In this document: one piece after another, positions 36,442 through 36,551 of the stretch | Layout of the letters: each line of letters opens with the position of its first letter | Numbering within the stretch: position 1 is the first letter of the stretch | DNA from: Rhizorhapis sp. SPR117 | GTDB taxonomy: Bacteria; Pseudomonadota; Alphaproteobacteria; Sphingomonadales; Sphingomonadaceae | Length of the DNA: 36,551 nucleotides | Direction of reading: 5' to 3' | Assembly (NCBI RefSeq): GCF_021742065.1 | Contig: NZ_JAKKIE010000042.1 | Coordinates: forward strand, 1-36,551 | Translations under genes and position numbers: made by a program | The notes under the pieces: model-generated | What the model was told of the DNA's origin: nothing | Databases searched by the model: none | What the model saw: only the letters and a program-made list of their open reading frames with translations

Positions 36442-36551
36442 ACCGAATAACGGTGATCCTGGTTCCTTGAACCATTTAGAGTCCTCTTGGAGGAGGAACC
36501 CCTCCGACTTCAGTCGGATACTGGCTTTAGCCTTAGACTCGGCCAGTAGCC
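36442..36551. repeat. Hairpin-rich stretch at the window edge
   Basis: Several short perfect stems follow one another: ACCG-N5-CGGT (36442-36454), TGGTTC-CTT-GAACCA (36460-36474), TCCTC-TTG-GAGGA, CCGAC-TTCA-GTCGG (36504-36517) and TACTGGC-N16-GCCAGTA (36519-36548). The stretch from about 36488 to 36517 resembles right-end hairpins of IS200/IS605 elements, but it is cut by the window edge. Part of it must also carry the fadB-like promoter. No coding frame is supported here. Confidence 0.4.

Overview
The window looks like the chromosome of a sphingomonad (Alphaproteobacteria, Sphingomonadales). The signs are a LexA box of the alphaproteobacterial GTTC-N7-GTTC type, the gene order lexA / comEC / gltX / gltA, a DUF2336 protein, a PrpR/ScfR-type regulator beside pyruvate dehydrogenase genes, and a small membrane protein that I recall as common in this order. 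I cannot assign a genus from sequence alone. No tRNA, rRNA or CRISPR array was seen.

Positions 1-3130 are accessory. A DUF262 (ParB/Srx-like) gene, apparently frameshifted at its 3' end and running off the window, is followed by a complete IS1595-family insertion sequence (1032-3121). Its ends are defined by a 24-bp terminal inverted repeat (22/24) and an 8-bp target duplication, CCTTACTT. Besides the transposase it carries two passenger genes of unknown function. It sits against lexA: the last two T of the right target duplication are the first two bases of the lexA -35 box, and the promoter and LexA box remain intact.

Positions 3189-8844 are core housekeeping genes: lexA, comEC (convergent, its end running antisense into lexA), gltX and gltA, closed by a perfect bidirectional terminator. 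Positions 8908-15526 are the most unusual part. A leftward cluster encodes an Hpt-like protein without the phospho-accepting His, a membrane protein that looks like a degenerate nucleotidyltransferase/CDP-alcohol phosphotransferase fusion, a DUF2336 protein, and a PAS histidine kinase with a good ATP site but Arg in place of the H-box His. Divergent from it is a 775-aa membrane-anchored coiled-coil protein resembling polarity factors such as TipN in architecture. The cluster reads as a signalling or cell-organisation module built from pseudo-enzymes; this is inference.

Positions 15541-23584 are metabolic: astB, a small membrane protein, then a LysR regulator divergent from a five-gene valine/isobutyrate operon (mmsA, acyl-CoA dehydrogenase, 3-hydroxyisobutyryl-CoA hydrolase, enoyl-CoA hydratase, mmsB) that covers isobutyryl-CoA to propionyl-CoA. 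Positions 23594-27850 hold, leftward, pyruvate dehydrogenase E2, dihydrolipoyl dehydrogenase and the PrpR/ScfR-type regulator. Then follow a universal stress protein, rnr (RNase R), glpD and an alpha/beta hydrolase. A 357-bp gene-free stretch carries a nested inverted repeat of REP/MITE type. The window ends with a leftward fadB-like/tesB pair for fatty-acid breakdown and a hairpin-rich stretch cut by the window edge.
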